From: a virus
DNA: 27,485 nucleotides
Strand: one strand, 5' to 3'
IMG/VR virus record: IMGVR_UViG_3300047471_000149
Coordinates: 1 to 27,485 of that record
The notes under the pieces were generated by a model, which saw only the letters and a program-made list of their open reading frames with translations, had not been told where the DNA came from and searched no databases. Of this stretch, positions 8,141 to 15,917 are shown in pieces. The position numbers were made by a program, and so were the translations under genes. Position 1 is the first letter of the stretch, and each line of letters opens with the position of its first letter.

Positions 8141-9948
8141 GTGCGTTTCTTCGAGACCTTCATAATCCGATTGGGTGGACGTTCTGGCGCGACGGGGAAC
8201 ACGCGGTCCTCTTCGCGGACCTTCATAATATAGCGATACCCGATGCGTGGCGCGACAATGACGGCGCAGTCCGTGACACCGTTCGCGATGTTGCACTGCG
8301 GACTCGTCGCCGCCGCGCCGACGTTGACCGTGACGGTAATCGGCGGATAGGAGGCTCCCGGCGCGAGCACGTCTGATCGTGTGCAGACGTTCGCGATGCA
8401 GACCCAGCCCGTTCCCGCCATTGAGACGAGCGTGAGACCAGACGGAATCGTGTCGGTCACTGTCTGCACGCCCACCGTGTCGGCGTCTCCCGTGTTGGTC
8501 GCGACGATTGTAAATGTCGCCCCACCCTGTCCTTGATAGAACGGGTCCGTATGGCTCTTGATGACCGTGAGGTTCGGCGCAGGCGTCGTGGAGGCGAGCA
8601 TCAGCCACGCCCAGCCGACGTGACCAGAGGTGGGAGTCCCGCTGGCGACCGCTTGAATGGACAGACGGTCTGAGACCGTGGCGAATGCGACCGTGCCGTT
8701 CAATGGGTCCGTATTGAGGCGCGACCCTGGATCAGTCGCCGCCGTCATGGTAACGACTGGCGCGCTATTGGTGAAGGCTTTGCGCGTCGTGAAGAGATAG
8801 CTCTTCCCTACCCCAGGAGCCGTCCCGAGGTTGATACAGAAGCCTTCAAGCGTGAAGGGATCAATCGCCCCAGGTAACGAGACGAGCAATTCCGTCGAGG
8901 GCCATCGACTTGGGCGCCATGACGGGGCAGGGGTTGGAGACCGAGATGTCGTCCAGGCCCATCCAGAGAGCTGTGACCCCGCCCAATCTGTCGAGCCGTC
9001 CGCTATCGCGGTACCAGTGGCGCTATTGAAACAGAGCGCGGACTGTCCGTCTGTCGTCGCGCGGAAGCCGATCCCGATGTTGGCGAACGTGCTCTGCGGG
9101 CTTCCGCTGGTCGCGGTGCAGTTGATGGAGATCAGATCCAATGCCACGACAGGCAAGTCAAACGTCGCCACACCCACGAGCGTGGTATCGGCCATCACCA
9201 GCGTCGTATTGACTGTGCCGCCGCTGCCATCCTGCACGATGCCGTTTTTCACGAAATTGAAGGTGTAGGACTTTCCCGCTCCTGGTGCTCGCTCAAATTG
9301 GAGGTCGAATCGGTAGATCGACCCAGCCACCGGGACGATGCTGTGAATCTCCGTCTGGGCAATCGTGTCAGGAGCCGCGACAGGAATGAAGGCCGACTGC
9401 TGATTATTGAACGGCGCACACCAGGCCGTCGTGCCGCTGATCCGTGACCCTTGCGAGCCAGCGCCGTACCCGCTTTCTTTGACGTTCGTGCTCTCAAACG
9501 TCAGCGACCAGTCCACATGCGCGTATTCAGCATTGGTCTGTCCATGCAGTGTTTCGGCTGGACTCCGCTGAATCGCCAGCACGTCACCAGGTGCGACGGT
9601 CACGGAATGGGACGTATCCGTCGCCGCCGCATCGAATCCGTTCTGGGCAATCGGACCAGCCGCAGGCACCGTGACCGTCAGCGTGGTTGGCACCGCCACG
9701 CCAGCGACAATCTTGACCAACGTGAAGGTCGTATCGGTCCAAAAGATGGGCGCCGAGTTTTCGACCGGCGCGAGGATTTGTGCGTACAGATTCTTGAAGG
9801 TGCCAGCCACCGACCAGCACTGACTATGCTTGAAGACCGCGCTGGTTTCCCCGCCCAGCTCATTCGACCAGAGATTGCCACGGAGTGTCGTGACGGGCGT
9901 GCCGCTGCCCTTATCGCCGTAGGTCTTGCCGTGGATGATCTGTTTCAC
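8137..9948 (-). CDS. Large modular beta protein with DUF11-type C-terminal domain (fibre/appendage)
   Basis: A 603-residue protein with ATG 9948 overlapping the preceding stop (ATGA). Three similar ~130-160-residue beta modules can be seen: one near the N-terminus (SVTVAPGDVLAIQRSPAET), then FERAPGAGKSYTFNFVKNG...TFDLPVVALDLISINCTAT, then LGTAPGVGKSYLFTTRKAF...AFATVSDRLSIQAVASGTP. Residues ~475-570 match the DUF11 repeat pattern (NLTVIKSHTDPFYQGQGGATF, VTDTIPSGLTLVS, ACIANVC-type Cys pair, VNVG). The last ~40 residues are basic. DUF11 domains are typical of bacterial surface proteins and are less expected in a virion. Neighbouring adaptor genes make a fibre or appendage role most likely. Confidence 0.82.
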   Translation of the reverse strand: MKQIIHGKTYGDKGSGTPVTTLRGNLWSNELGGETSAVFKHSQCWSVAGTFKNLYAQILAPVENSAPIFWTDTTFTLVKIVAGVAVPTTLTVTVPAAGPIAQNGFDAAATDTSHSVTVAPGDVLAIQRSPAETLHGQTNAEYAHVDWSLTFESTNVKESGYGAGSQGSRISGTTAWCAPFNNQQSAFIPVAAPDTIAQTEIHSIVPVAGSIYRFDLQFERAPGAGKSYTFNFVKNGIVQDGSGGTVNTTLVMADTTLVGVATFDLPVVALDLISINCTATSGSPQSTFANIGIGFRATTDGQSALCFNSATGTAIADGSTDWAGSQLSGWAWTTSRSPTPAPSWRPSRWPSTELLVSLPGAIDPFTLEGFCINLGTAPGVGKSYLFTTRKAFTNSAPVVTMTAATDPGSRLNTDPLNGTVAFATVSDRLSIQAVASGTPTSGHVGWAWLMLASTTPAPNLTVIKSHTDPFYQGQGGATFTIVATNTGDADTVGVQTVTDTIPSGLTLVSMAGTGWVCIANVCTRSDVLAPGASYPPITVTVNVGAAATSPQCNIANGVTDCAVIVAPRIGYRYIMKVREEDRVFPVAPERPPNRIMKVSKKRT

Positions 9949-10109
9949 GAGGACACGGCGGCGGCGATCATCGCGAGATACTTCTTCGTCTCTTCATTGT
10001 GCGTCTGCGTAGCGAAGTAGAGACGAATGAGCGTGGTCAGATCGGTGCGCGTGGACGGCAGTGTGGTCTGCGCGTAATTCCGCTCACGAGTGTTCTGGTC
10101 ACGGGGCAT
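9945..10109 (-). CDS. Small helical protein of unknown function (54 aa)
   Basis: The frame is open upstream, but ATG 10109 has an excellent ribosome site (GGAGG four bases before it). It overlaps the end of the YkgJ-like gene by only 11 bases. It ends in an ATGA overlap with the large modular protein. The 54 residues are polar and then helical (TDLTTLIRLYFATQTHNEETKKYLAMIAAAVSS). I do not recognise a family. Tight coupling at the stop suggests it is translated and may affect expression or assembly of the following protein. Confidence 0.7.
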   Translation of the reverse strand: MPRDQNTRERNYAQTTLPSTRTDLTTLIRLYFATQTHNEETKKYLAMIAAAVSS

Positions 10110-10548
10110 CTGGCCTCCATCCGTGCGCGCGCGCCCACGGCATCGCCTTCGCCTGGATCTGCTTGGCCTGCCGGCGCACAATGCGGGACTGATCGAGTCT
10201 GTCTTCTCGATTCAGGCATCCATCCGACTCGCTCGTCTCCCACGGTTCCGTCTTCGGGTCCGGCCGCATACAGGCGAAGCGGCGGCAGTTGTAGGGGCGA
10301 ATGTCGTAGACGGTGCAGACCTGATACGTCGCATCGTAGAGCGGACAGGGCTGGGCTTTGAGCGCGACGAAGTTCTCCGAGGTCTTCCGAAAGTCGAGCG
10401 CCACGACGCCGGCTGTCTGTTGAAGAATCAGGGCGGCTTCCATCGTGGTCATCACCACATCAGCGGGGCGCGAGCAACAGTCACCCGATTGCTGGCAGCG
10501 CCACTTGGCCGTAATCGGCCGATCTTGGAGCACTGCCAGCATCTTCAT
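10099..10548 (-). CDS. YkgJ-type Cys-rich metal-binding protein
   Basis: A 149-residue protein with ATG 10548 overlapping the previous stop (ATGA). Cysteines occur as RCQQSGDCC near residues 18-25, then CPLYD..., CTVYDIRPYNCRRFAC. This is the signature layout of the YkgJ/UPF0153 family, described as putative zinc- or iron-chelating (CxxCxxCC with a later C...YxxRPxxCRxF). Those proteins are usually cellular, with functions poorly known; some act near modification or oxygenase chemistry. Finding it among virion genes is unusual. The C-terminal ~45 residues are basic and helical. It may be a metal-dependent modifier of a virion protein or a host-takeover protein; neither can be decided here. 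Confidence 0.85.
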   Translation of the reverse strand: MKMLAVLQDRPITAKWRCQQSGDCCSRPADVVMTTMEAALILQQTAGVVALDFRKTSENFVALKAQPCPLYDATYQVCTVYDIRPYNCRRFACMRPDPKTEPWETSESDGCLNREDRLDQSRIVRRQAKQIQAKAMPWARAHGWRPDAP

Positions 10549-10832
10549 ACGGACACGACATGCCGCTTCGTGAAGGTCGAGGCGCCGGTCTTGTAATACC
10601 AGCCGGCATCAATGCCAGCCGTCGCCGCGTCTGTGGAGTTCACGGCAATGGCCTGCTGGAGATCAGCCGTCACGGTCGCCGTATTCCAGGTGGCCGCGCC
10701 ACTCGTCACCGTCGTGGTGGTCTTCACGCTGACATCATTCAAGCTGAGCGTGCCGGTGATTTCCGCGTGTAACAAGCCCGCCGCTTGTCCAATCCGCTTG
10801 CGATAGCACTTGAACGTAACCGTCGTGGCCAT
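10545..10832 (-). CDS. Small beta-rich virion-like protein (95 aa)
   Basis: The start is placed at ATG 10832, which has GTAGGAG five bases upstream and follows the previous stop by 8 bases; longer frames would overlap the 213-residue gene. The product (TTVTFKCYRKRIGQAAG..., TGTLSLNDVSVKTTTTVTSG, ...GWYYKTGASTFTKRHVVSV) is strand-rich, with a central helix (ATVTADLQQAIAVNS). It resembles small phage structural subunits, but I do not recognise a family. It ends in an ATGA overlap with the YkgJ-like gene. Confidence 0.78.
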   Translation of the reverse strand: MATTVTFKCYRKRIGQAAGLLHAEITGTLSLNDVSVKTTTTVTSGAATWNTATVTADLQQAIAVNSTDAATAGIDAGWYYKTGASTFTKRHVVSV

Positions 10833-10840
10833 GCGGACTC

Positions 10841-11482
10841 CTACGCGGTCACGGCGAGTTCGCCGGCCGCAATCAGGGCTTCCTCTTCGTCCATCGAGAG
10901 CACCGCCGCCGCTTCGGCGTTCACGGCTTTGCTGTGCTGCTTGAGAATCTGACGGAGCCGGTCTACGAGGGGCGGTGCCGTCTTGTAGTTGTCGTTGTTG
11001 AACGCCGTCTCGTTCGTCATCGTGATGAGATTCGGCTTGCCGCTCAGGTTCGTCGTCAGCTTGATCTGTTCGACATACATCGAGCCGTCCGTGCGTCTGA
11101 CGCGGTACTCCCCCTGCTGCACGAGGTTCAGGAGTTGAATTTCTTCGCGGGTCAACGTGTTCTCGTCGGCTTCCCACGGAATATCCATTTTGCAGCGCAG
11201 ATGGACGGGGTAGTCGCGTCCACGCGGGTTGTAGACCGACCGCTCATGCACGACTTCGTTGGAGGGACGCGCCGCGCGCTTCGTTTCCGTGGCGATGCGC
11301 TCCGCACCCTGTTCCTGCACGACGGCCAGCCGCTCCATCGCTTTCGAGAGCGTTTCGACCAACGCAGGGTCGGTCCCGCCAGTGGGACGGCTCGCCAGCG
11401 CAGCCAGGGCTTGCTGGATGCCCTGCATGACGTCCCACGGGTCAGGTGTTTTCGGCGCGACGCTCTTGACGTTCTGATCCAT
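10841..11482 (-). CDS. Hypothetical phage protein (213 aa), helical N-terminus
   Basis: A 213-residue protein starting at ATG 11482. The N-terminal 75 residues are helical and probably coiled coil (DPALVETLSKAMERLAVVQ, ERIATETKRAAR). A middle region, ~78-150, looks folded with conserved-looking aromatic and basic residues (SVYNPRGRDYPVHLRCKMDIPW, LTREEIQLLNLVQQGEYRVR, DGSMYVEQIKL). A helical, acidic C-terminus follows (LSMDEEEALIAAGELAV). There are no catalytic motifs, membrane segments or Cys clusters. It sits between a Rossmann-type protein and small virion genes. Function is unknown. Confidence 0.82.
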   Translation of the reverse strand: MDQNVKSVAPKTPDPWDVMQGIQQALAALASRPTGGTDPALVETLSKAMERLAVVQEQGAERIATETKRAARPSNEVVHERSVYNPRGRDYPVHLRCKMDIPWEADENTLTREEIQLLNLVQQGEYRVRRTDGSMYVEQIKLTTNLSGKPNLITMTNETAFNNDNYKTAPPLVDRLRQILKQHSKAVNAEAAAVLSMDEEEALIAAGELAVTA

Positions 11483-11491
11483 AAATACTCT

Positions 11492-12379
11492 TTACCAGGC
11501 TGGTTCGCCGTTGGGGAGGACGGCGGGTTTGCCTTCCATCATCCGGCGCATGTTCACAAGGTCTTTCGCCATTTCGACGCCGGGATGCGCCGTGCGCTCC
11601 GATTCTTCGATCGTGAGGCCGACGCGGAGATGCAATCCGTCAATCTTCGCATCGACACGATCGGCGTGCTTCCGCGCCTTGCGTTTCTTCGCCGGTTCGC
11701 CTTCGGCGTGCGATTCGTAGGCGTACAGTTCCTTCGGTTCGTGACACAAGGGCGACGTCGGGGGAATGACGAGCTGCACGCCGCGCCCAGCCGCGATACC
11801 CGCCCAAAACTCCGCGCCGGCGCGCTGCTCCGCGTATTCCGATCCGAGTTGGTAGTGAATCCCGAAAAAGCCGAGATGCGACACGCCTTCGGTCAGCGCG
11901 AGCGCGACCATGTAGGCGGTATGCGACGTGAAATAGCGCGGAAACTCCGACAGAATCCGATCGAGCGGGTACCGCACCGAAGACGGCACTTCTTGACGCA
12001 GTTCTGCAAGAAAGATCGGCGCCTTTTCCCGCTTGAGCCACGACAGATAGCCTGGAGAGCCTTTCGACTCAATCCATGACCACGGATGGAGGTCGAAGTA
12101 GCGATCGACGCGCCGGCAGAGCGTGTGAATGGTCGCGTGCGCCCAGATTTCCCACGACGGATCGAACCACGGGGTCTGATCGATGGTGGGTGCCGATCCG
12201 ATGATGGCGATTTTGCGTTGGGTGCCGATGCCGAGATGCCGCTGCGGCAGAATGGTCGGGGGTTCGTAGGCGCGGTCCCCGTGGGCCACGAGGACGGCTG
12301 GCGTGATCGGCTGACCTGGACGCAGATGTCCCAAGGGGGTGATGGTATTGGAACGATCCTGTCCGTCCGTCCGACTCAC
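11492..12379 (-). CDS. Rossmann-type protein resembling sialyltransferase/MptE-like (DUF115-type) enzymes
   Basis: A 295-residue protein with a GTG start at 12379 behind a GGGAGG ribosome site. After a ~55-residue basic lead comes a first strand and loop KIAIIGSAPTID (~56-67), then WEIWAHATIH, RVDRYFDLHPWSWIE, and RYFTSHTAYMVALALTEGVSHLGFFGIHY (~148-176, shown for position). VQLVIPPTSPLC then closes the fold. This order resembles the GT42 sialyltransferase CstII (start of the fold AGNGPSL; later TSGVYMCAVAIALG, then IYLSGIDFY and CPNSPL) and related MptE/DUF115 proteins that many phages carry. The C-terminal 80 residues are charged and helical. A glycosyltransferase role would pair with the neuBCA cassette, but is inferred. 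A non-enzymatic phage role is possible. Confidence 0.85.
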   Translation of the reverse strand: MSRTDGQDRSNTITPLGHLRPGQPITPAVLVAHGDRAYEPPTILPQRHLGIGTQRKIAIIGSAPTIDQTPWFDPSWEIWAHATIHTLCRRVDRYFDLHPWSWIESKGSPGYLSWLKREKAPIFLAELRQEVPSSVRYPLDRILSEFPRYFTSHTAYMVALALTEGVSHLGFFGIHYQLGSEYAEQRAGAEFWAGIAAGRGVQLVIPPTSPLCHEPKELYAYESHAEGEPAKKRKARKHADRVDAKIDGLHLRVGLTIEESERTAHPGVEMAKDLVNMRRMMEGKPAVLPNGEPAW

Positions 12380-12398
12380 GCCAACCTCCCTACCTAGC

Positions 12399-12959
12399 TT
12401 ACGATGCGAGACCGAACCAGCCCGCCATGAACGGATAGTTCAGTTGGGCCGTGAACGGCGCGACGAGGGCCGAGGTACCAAACGCCGTCGAGGCGCAGGT
12501 ATTCGGCGCGGTGCGCGCGAGTGCATTGAAGATCGCCTGGTTCGTGTCGGCCGAGGTGGCCTTGTCCACGTACCCGACGTCCGTCGTGGCGATGGTGATC
12601 AAACCATCGGCCGTGGTGACGCCAGAGCTGCCGAGCGCGCCGGTGTGGACCCCGTAAATCTGGACCCATCCGTACCGCAAGGTGGCCGAGACCGTCTGTC
12701 CAGCAGAACCCGCCATGACGATGCCCACCCAGCCGCGCGCGCCGGTGGTCAGAATCGTCGCCAGAAAGTTCTGGTCGAACTGGACCCATGAGCCGTAGAT
12801 GAACCCCGTCGCTAACGGGGCCGCGCCGAAGTCCACGAACACGTACTCGTTGCCGTTGACGTCGGTTGCCCGCGTGCCGAGCGGGATGAACACCGACGAG
12901 AACAGTTCTGAGGTCTCGCCAGGAATGGCGGCGCCTCCGCGTCCTGAAATGACAGCCAT
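12399..12959 (-). CDS. Probable head accessory (decoration-type) protein
   Basis: A 186-residue protein directly after the capsid gene. ATG 12959 has a strong AAAGGAGG ribosome site, suggesting high expression. The sequence is rich in Gly, Ala, Thr and aromatic strands (NEYVFVDFGAAPLATGFIYGS, TLRYGWVQIYGVHTG, LITIATTDVGYVDKATS) and almost without basic residues. It has no signal peptide or catalytic motif. A highly translated small beta protein immediately downstream of the major capsid protein is most often a decoration, cement or head-fibre protein. I do not recognise the exact family. Confidence 0.82.
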   Translation of the reverse strand: MAVISGRGGAAIPGETSELFSSVFIPLGTRATDVNGNEYVFVDFGAAPLATGFIYGSWVQFDQNFLATILTTGARGWVGIVMAGSAGQTVSATLRYGWVQIYGVHTGALGSSGVTTADGLITIATTDVGYVDKATSADTNQAIFNALARTAPNTCASTAFGTSALVAPFTAQLNYPFMAGWFGLAS

Positions 12960-12976
12960 TGAGTTGCCTCCTTTCC

Positions 12977-13951
12977 TTACGTGATTGCGGTGATCACGCC
13001 GAGACGGCGTGGGTTATCCGACACCAGGTTGAACACCGTGAGAATCTTCACGACGTCCGCGAACTGGTTGGCGGGGTTGACGGCCGGTGACGCCTTCATC
13101 CAGTACATCCAGCGGATGAACAGGTTGCGCCGGTTGAGGAGATACATCAGGCTGGCCGGTGCAGCCCGATCGTACGCGATCGGGATGTCCTTGAACATGA
13201 TGTGATCGCCAGCGTAGCCGGAAATCAGTTTATCGGAGGCCGAGGTCCGGTTGAGGCGTTCCAGGGTGACGCTGAGCGATTCGTACCCCTCGAAATCCGT
13301 CTGATCGGTCACGCCGAAGTCCGGTGTCTGCATCGCCGCGCCGGACGAACAGTTGTTGTACACCGTGCGCATGGTCGATTTCAGGTTGTCGAAGGCGGTC
13401 GAGGACTTCGCGCCCGAGGACTGCTGGTTGCGCCAGAACGAGTAGGTCACGCGGCTGATCGCGCCCACGGTGCCGGTCGTCGGCGTCGAGGACACGATGT
13501 ACTGGAGACCGCCTGCCTGTTTGCTGCTGGTGCCGGTGCCGTCCGAGAACAGGTCGGTGTTGATCTGGGACTGCATGGAGTTCTTGAGGTTCTCCATCTT
13601 CGCCGCTTCCAGATCGAACTTGCCGGCCGCGCCTGCCGTCTGTCCGCGCTCGAAGTCGGACATGACGATCAAGCCGCCGACGAGTTTCCACGGGTACTCG
13701 TAGCGGTCGAACACATCGACGCGCGTGACGTCGAGGGTTTCGAGTTCCGACATGCTCTTGGTGGTCGTGTTGGTCTGGTACTCGATGGTGCCCGTGATGG
13801 GATCGCCGGCGCCCTTCTTGAAGGTGTCACCGATGCGCAAGTTTTCCAACAGCCAGAAGTATTGAAACACCTGGTCAGCCGGATCTTGCTTTACGTAATC
13901 CTCCCACGCGGACGCCACTACCTGCCCTTTGTTCGGGCCAGGAATGGACAT
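12977..13951 (-). CDS. Major capsid protein
   Basis: A 324-residue protein starting at ATG 13951 with a GGGAGA ribosome site. It follows the scaffold gene and precedes a decoration-type gene, the standard place for the major capsid protein. Sequence features agree with an HK97-fold capsid subunit: an N-terminal arm (GPNKGQVVASAWEDYVKQDPAD), a long helix region (GKFDLEAAKMENLKNSMQSQIN, near the expected spine helix), a mixed A-domain (YSFWRNQQSSGAKSSTAFDN) and a strand-rich end with IMFKDIPIAYDR...NRRNLFIRWMYWMKASPAVNPANQF. The block DIPI..D....A......LN...L..R is typical of phage capsid proteins of this type. No protease domain is fused. Identification is strong from context and good from sequence. 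Confidence 0.85.
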   Translation of the reverse strand: MSIPGPNKGQVVASAWEDYVKQDPADQVFQYFWLLENLRIGDTFKKGAGDPITGTIEYQTNTTTKSMSELETLDVTRVDVFDRYEYPWKLVGGLIVMSDFERGQTAGAAGKFDLEAAKMENLKNSMQSQINTDLFSDGTGTSSKQAGGLQYIVSSTPTTGTVGAISRVTYSFWRNQQSSGAKSSTAFDNLKSTMRTVYNNCSSGAAMQTPDFGVTDQTDFEGYESLSVTLERLNRTSASDKLISGYAGDHIMFKDIPIAYDRAAPASLMYLLNRRNLFIRWMYWMKASPAVNPANQFADVVKILTVFNLVSDNPRRLGVITAIT

Positions 13952-13979
13952 GGGGAGTCTCCCTTAACGGAACAGGCGA

Positions 13980-15020
13980 TCAGCCAAGGGTCTGCGCGAG
14001 CGATTCCATATGCTTCGCCAGTTCCGAGACATTCTTCGGAGATTGGCGCGTGGCACTGGAGCCGGTCGCGGCCGAGACTGACCCGTGTTCCGCGTTCGCT
14101 TTGCGTTGCAAGTCAGCGAGGTTGACCGTTCCCGGTGGCGGCTGTTGCAGTGACGGCAAGACCTTCGCCGCGTACAGGCGGTTGTACACCAGCATCATCG
14201 TCCCGACCGCGCCGCGCGTTTCAATCATCTTTGGATTGGTCTGCGCGATACGGGCGAGTTCCGCCGCAATCTCCGGTTGGAGCGTATCCCAACTCGGCAG
14301 GGTGCGGGCGTCCGTCAGCGCGTCCTTGGCAATGCCCCCGTAGTGAGCATTGACCGCAGCTTGCTGACGTTCTGATGCGACCTGTTCGACGGTTTGGAGC
14401 GCGGGACGATACCGCTCATCCATCTGCGCGGTCATAAATTCCGCGAAGTTCTGGAATGCCTGGACGACGGCGCCTTCCGAGAAGGCTTTCTTGCCGTCTT
14501 CCGACACGAGGTCGGCCGCTGGGAAGATCGACTCGATCGTCCGTGGCGGGGCAGGCTGAGCGGGGGCTGGTTGCGGCACACCAAGCTCTCGCCCGAGCTG
14601 CTGATAGAACCCATTGGCATCGCCGTTGAGACGACGGGCAAGCCCGATCGCCGTTTCGACGTCCTGCTGGTTGTATCCGTTCGCCCAGGCGTATTGCTTG
14701 ATGGCTTCAGCCGCAGCAGTTTCCCGTGCGTTTTTGAGGGCTTGTTCGTGCCGGTCAAAGGGAATGGGACCGCGCGTCTCCACGGGTGCCGCCGCCCCTA
14801 TCGCGGGCGTGGTCGGATCGGCGTGTGCCGATGCAGGAACCTGTGGGGGTGCGGCTGACGAGGCCGCTGCGTCCGCTTTCGCTAAGGCTGCTGCGGCCGA
14901 CGGAGGCCCAGACGGCGCTGACGGGGCCGCTGGAGCCGACGACGGGGCAGAAACCGGCGCAGAAGAGGCGGGTGCATTATCGGTCGTACCAGAGTCCAAG
15001 AGGTACCAGCTTGCTCCCAC
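13980..15020 (-). CDS. Scaffolding-like protein
   Basis: A 346-residue protein directly upstream of the capsid gene. The only start in frame after the last stop is GTG 15020; no clear ribosome site precedes it. Residues 10-85 are a disordered Ala/Pro/Ser stretch (SAPSSAPAAPSAPSGPPS). The rest is helical and charged (FDRHEQALKNARETAAAEAIKQYAW, EGAVVQAFQNFAEFMTAQMDERYRP, QTVEQVASERQQAAVNAHYGG), with a basic C-terminus (RQSPKNVSELAKHMESLAQ). Helical, disordered proteins just before the capsid gene are usually scaffolds that bind capsid subunits through a basic C-terminal helix. The start is uncertain because the frame also reads sensibly upstream to an in-frame TAA. Confidence 0.8.
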   Translation of the reverse strand: MGASWYLLDSGTTDNAPASSAPVSAPSSAPAAPSAPSGPPSAAAALAKADAAASSAAPPQVPASAHADPTTPAIGAAAPVETRGPIPFDRHEQALKNARETAAAEAIKQYAWANGYNQQDVETAIGLARRLNGDANGFYQQLGRELGVPQPAPAQPAPPRTIESIFPAADLVSEDGKKAFSEGAVVQAFQNFAEFMTAQMDERYRPALQTVEQVASERQQAAVNAHYGGIAKDALTDARTLPSWDTLQPEIAAELARIAQTNPKMIETRGAVGTMMLVYNRLYAAKVLPSLQQPPPGTVNLADLQRKANAEHGSVSAATGSSATRQSPKNVSELAKHMESLAQTLG

Positions 15021-15059
15021 CTGTATCGCACGGTGGGCCTCGACGGAATGGGCGCTAGT

Positions 15060-15092
15060 TTACGCCTGTAGAGCCAGTTTCGCAAGAATCAT
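15060..15092 (-). other. Ten-codon leader ORF in frame with the scaffold gene
   Basis: An ATG at 15092 overlaps the stop of the LamG-like gene (TAATG) and encodes MILAKLALQA before TAA at 15060-15062. It is in the same frame as the scaffold gene, 24 codons ahead of the GTG used there, and the codons between (SAHSVEAHRAIQ) read like normal protein. It may be a short leader that couples translation, or the true N-terminus of the scaffold interrupted by a nonsense change or sequence error. Confidence 0.35.
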
Positions 15093-15916
15093 TAACCAAC
15101 GCCCAACAGGGGCAGTCGTGACACCCTAGTGGTCGTCGCGGCTGGCACATGGAAGAACGTCCGATTGCTGGGCGTCCAATACAACTCATAGCGTGTCGGC
15201 GGGTTGTAGAGCCGCCAGATTTCCTCATTCGTCAGGAGGCGATTCCACTGCTGGACACTTTCCCATTGACAATCGGCATTCGACCCGCCACCAGAGGGAT
15301 TGTTGCCGAAGGATTCCGTGACCGAGCTGAAATCTGGGACCGCATTTCCGCCCGCCCCGCCTGTCCCCGTCAACACGCCATTCAAGTACCCATCTTCAAA
15401 GGCAGAGGTTGGGCTACCTAGTGGGTTATAGCCGCGCACGACAATATCCCAGCGTTTGCCAGCCGTCAGCGGATTAGTGCCCGCATTCGCAATGTTGACG
15501 GACTTCAGCCAGTTACCATCGAAGGAGATATTGCCGCTGGTGTCCACGAAGACCGAGTTCACACGGCCGGGATCATCGATCCAGGCCGTGAAGCCGCCAG
15601 GCCACGAGACCGGCGTGAACACAAAGCGCATCGTGCAGAAGCCTGCGGCATTGATGTTCCCCAAGCCGCTCGGCGGCAGGCTGAAGCCAGATCCGCCCGT
15701 GACGCGCAACGTCGATCCACCCACCGGATTCGGTTGCAGTGTCGGGCTGGAGGTCGTCGTGGCGACCAGTCCAATGGGGGCCGCATCCCGCAGGAAGCTG
15801 TTGGTGTTCGGCTCAATCCACGATTGCAGCCCCACCGACAGCGAGGAACTGTAATTGATCCGCGTCGGGCCAACAGGGCGCGATCCGCTGGAGCGGCTGG
15901 GGAGTCTCAGGAACAT
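15092..15916 (-). CDS. LamG/concanavalin-A-like lectin-fold virion protein
   Basis: A 274-residue protein. ATG 15916 lies one base after the previous stop; the open frame continues upstream but only over the preceding gene. After a basic N-terminus (MFLRLPSRSSGSRPVGPTR) comes a jelly-roll pattern: FCTMRFVFTPVSWPGGFTAWI, VNSVFVDTSGNISFDG, KRWDIVVRGYN, EDGYLNGVLTGTGGAG. It then has VQQWNRLLTNEEIWRLYNPP, the classic LamG ending in which the last strand is followed by 'R.Ls..Ei..ly..P'. Such domains bind sugars and are common in phage fibres and head decorations. Its position ahead of scaffold and capsid genes suggests a head-attached, sugar-binding decoration. Confidence 0.85.
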   Translation of the reverse strand: MFLRLPSRSSGSRPVGPTRINYSSSLSVGLQSWIEPNTNSFLRDAAPIGLVATTTSSPTLQPNPVGGSTLRVTGGSGFSLPPSGLGNINAAGFCTMRFVFTPVSWPGGFTAWIDDPGRVNSVFVDTSGNISFDGNWLKSVNIANAGTNPLTAGKRWDIVVRGYNPLGSPTSAFEDGYLNGVLTGTGGAGGNAVPDFSSVTESFGNNPSGGGSNADCQWESVQQWNRLLTNEEIWRLYNPPTRYELYWTPSNRTFFHVPAATTTRVSRLPLLGVG

Positions 15917-15917
15917 C

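Noticed and set aside
10934-12079. Plus-strand frame of 381 residues
   Set aside because: Lies opposite two well-supported minus-strand genes; composition is Arg/Val/Leu-rich as in antisense shadows of GC-rich genes, with no motif.
13202-14125. Plus-strand frame of 307 residues
   Set aside because: Antisense to the capsid and scaffold genes; shadow composition.
12974-15020. Alternative reading of the scaffold gene as a capsid protease
   Set aside because: No Ser/His catalytic motif or protease-like fold pattern; the helical, disordered make-up and basic C-terminus fit a scaffold better.
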